DNA of 64,000 nucleotides from the NCBI RefSeq assembly GCF_003634455.1, contig NZ_RBLC01000001.1, positions 1,692,417-1,756,416 on the forward strand, given 5' to 3'. Origin of the DNA: Flavobacterium endophyticum. GTDB lineage: Bacteria; Bacteroidota; Bacteroidia; Flavobacteriales; Flavobacteriaceae. The notes beneath the pieces are model-generated. The model searched no databases. It saw only the letters and a list, made by a program, of their open reading frames with translations, and had not been told where the DNA came from. Position numbers and translations under genes: made by a program. How positions within the stretch are numbered: position 1 is the first letter of the stretch; every line of letters begins with the position of its first letter. Positions 63,713-64,000 of this stretch are shown here, in pieces.

Positions 63713-63720
63713 GCAAAAAT

Positions 63721-63761
63721 AAAATCGTGGCTTCTTGTTTTTAAGAAGAAGCCACGATTTT
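63721..63761. terminator. Bidirectional terminator at the right end
   Basis: A perfect 16-bp stem, AAAATCGTGGCTTCTT with its complement, and a 9-nt loop separate two converging genes. Confidence 0.92.
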
Positions 63762-63784
63762 GCTAATATAGGTTAAGTCACAGA

Positions 63785-64000
63785 TTATTTTTTCCCCAAT
63801 TTTGAAGTGAATCGGTTTCCAGAAACATCTTCTATAGTAACAACATAAATACCTGTTTTTAGCGAAGCTATATTGATCGTATTGATAGGCGTATTTTCTA
63901 ATTTCTGTTCCAACAAAAGCTTTCCTGATAAATCGATAATCGAGATTTTCTGAAGGATGTTTTCGTTAGCACTAGACAAGAAAAGCTCTGAATCCGCAGG
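63785..64000 (-). CDS. C-terminal end of a T9SS type A sorting-domain protein (5' part outside window)
   Basis: The minus-strand frame is open from the right edge to the stop at 63785. The 71 visible residues are a type A sorting domain: PADSELFLSS, then ISIIDLSGKLLLEQKL, then LKTGIYVVTIEDVSG and the basic end SKLGKK. The passenger domain lies beyond base 64000, so its function cannot be told. Confidence 0.85.
   Translation of the reverse strand, partial: PADSELFLSSANENILQKISIIDLSGKLLLEQKLENTPINTINIASLKTGIYVVTIEDVSGNRFTSKLGKK

Overview
The window is chromosomal DNA from a member of the Bacteroidota, most likely Flavobacterium or a close relative in the Flavobacteriaceae. The grounds are: five proteins carrying type IX secretion (T9SS) sorting domains, a PorP/SprF and SprB-like gliding/adhesion locus, a TonB receptor with FecR and an ECF sigma factor, the -7 promoter motif TAnnTTTG, AT-rich leaders without Shine-Dalgarno sequences, the ligase-associated DNA repair (LAD) cluster and an OlsF-type aminolipid synthase. 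Genus rank is an inference; no rRNA is present.

Layout. Bases 1-17608 (minus strand) hold a three-gene surface locus: a 1756-residue Ig-repeat protein with a type B sorting domain, a PorP/SprF family protein with an unusual C-terminal extension, and a giant SprB-like repeat protein of more than 3460 residues that runs off the left edge. A divergent TPR histidine kinase follows (18043-19917). Bases 19954-25736 are the complete LAD operon (exonuclease, ATP-dependent ligase, Lhr-like helicase, PdeM). After tRNA-Arg(CCU) come an AraC-type regulator, a lone receiver-domain protein, a DUF6766 membrane protein and a small unknown gene. Bases 28354-35384 are a TonB-dependent uptake/signalling locus: sigma factor on the plus strand, and FecR, TonB receptor, T9SS secreted protein and lipoprotein on the minus strand.

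Bases about 36200-42750 look like an AT-rich accessory segment. It holds a five-copy 83-bp tandem repeat, an XRE regulator overlapping a predicted nuclease-helicase (DUF2075), and a large T9SS-exported glycoside hydrolase. It ends at tRNA-Asn(GUU), and a decayed copy of that tRNA's 3' end plus terminator lies at 39361-39412. This is the best place to look for an undescribed system: the HTH/nuclease-helicase pair resembles a defence module and sits beside the repeat array. No integrase is visible.

Bases 42910-64000 are mostly conserved core genes: rseP, several oxidoreductases, an MFS transporter, an M1 peptidase, serS, a TPR protein, rsmA-mgtE, a dehydrogenase fused to a VOC domain, olsF, exonuclease III, an OmpA-family lipoprotein, an aldo-keto reductase, and the C-terminus of another T9SS substrate. 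Several gaps between co-directional genes are filled with degenerate tandem repeats of 7- or 8-base units, and one gap holds an REP-like palindromic element.
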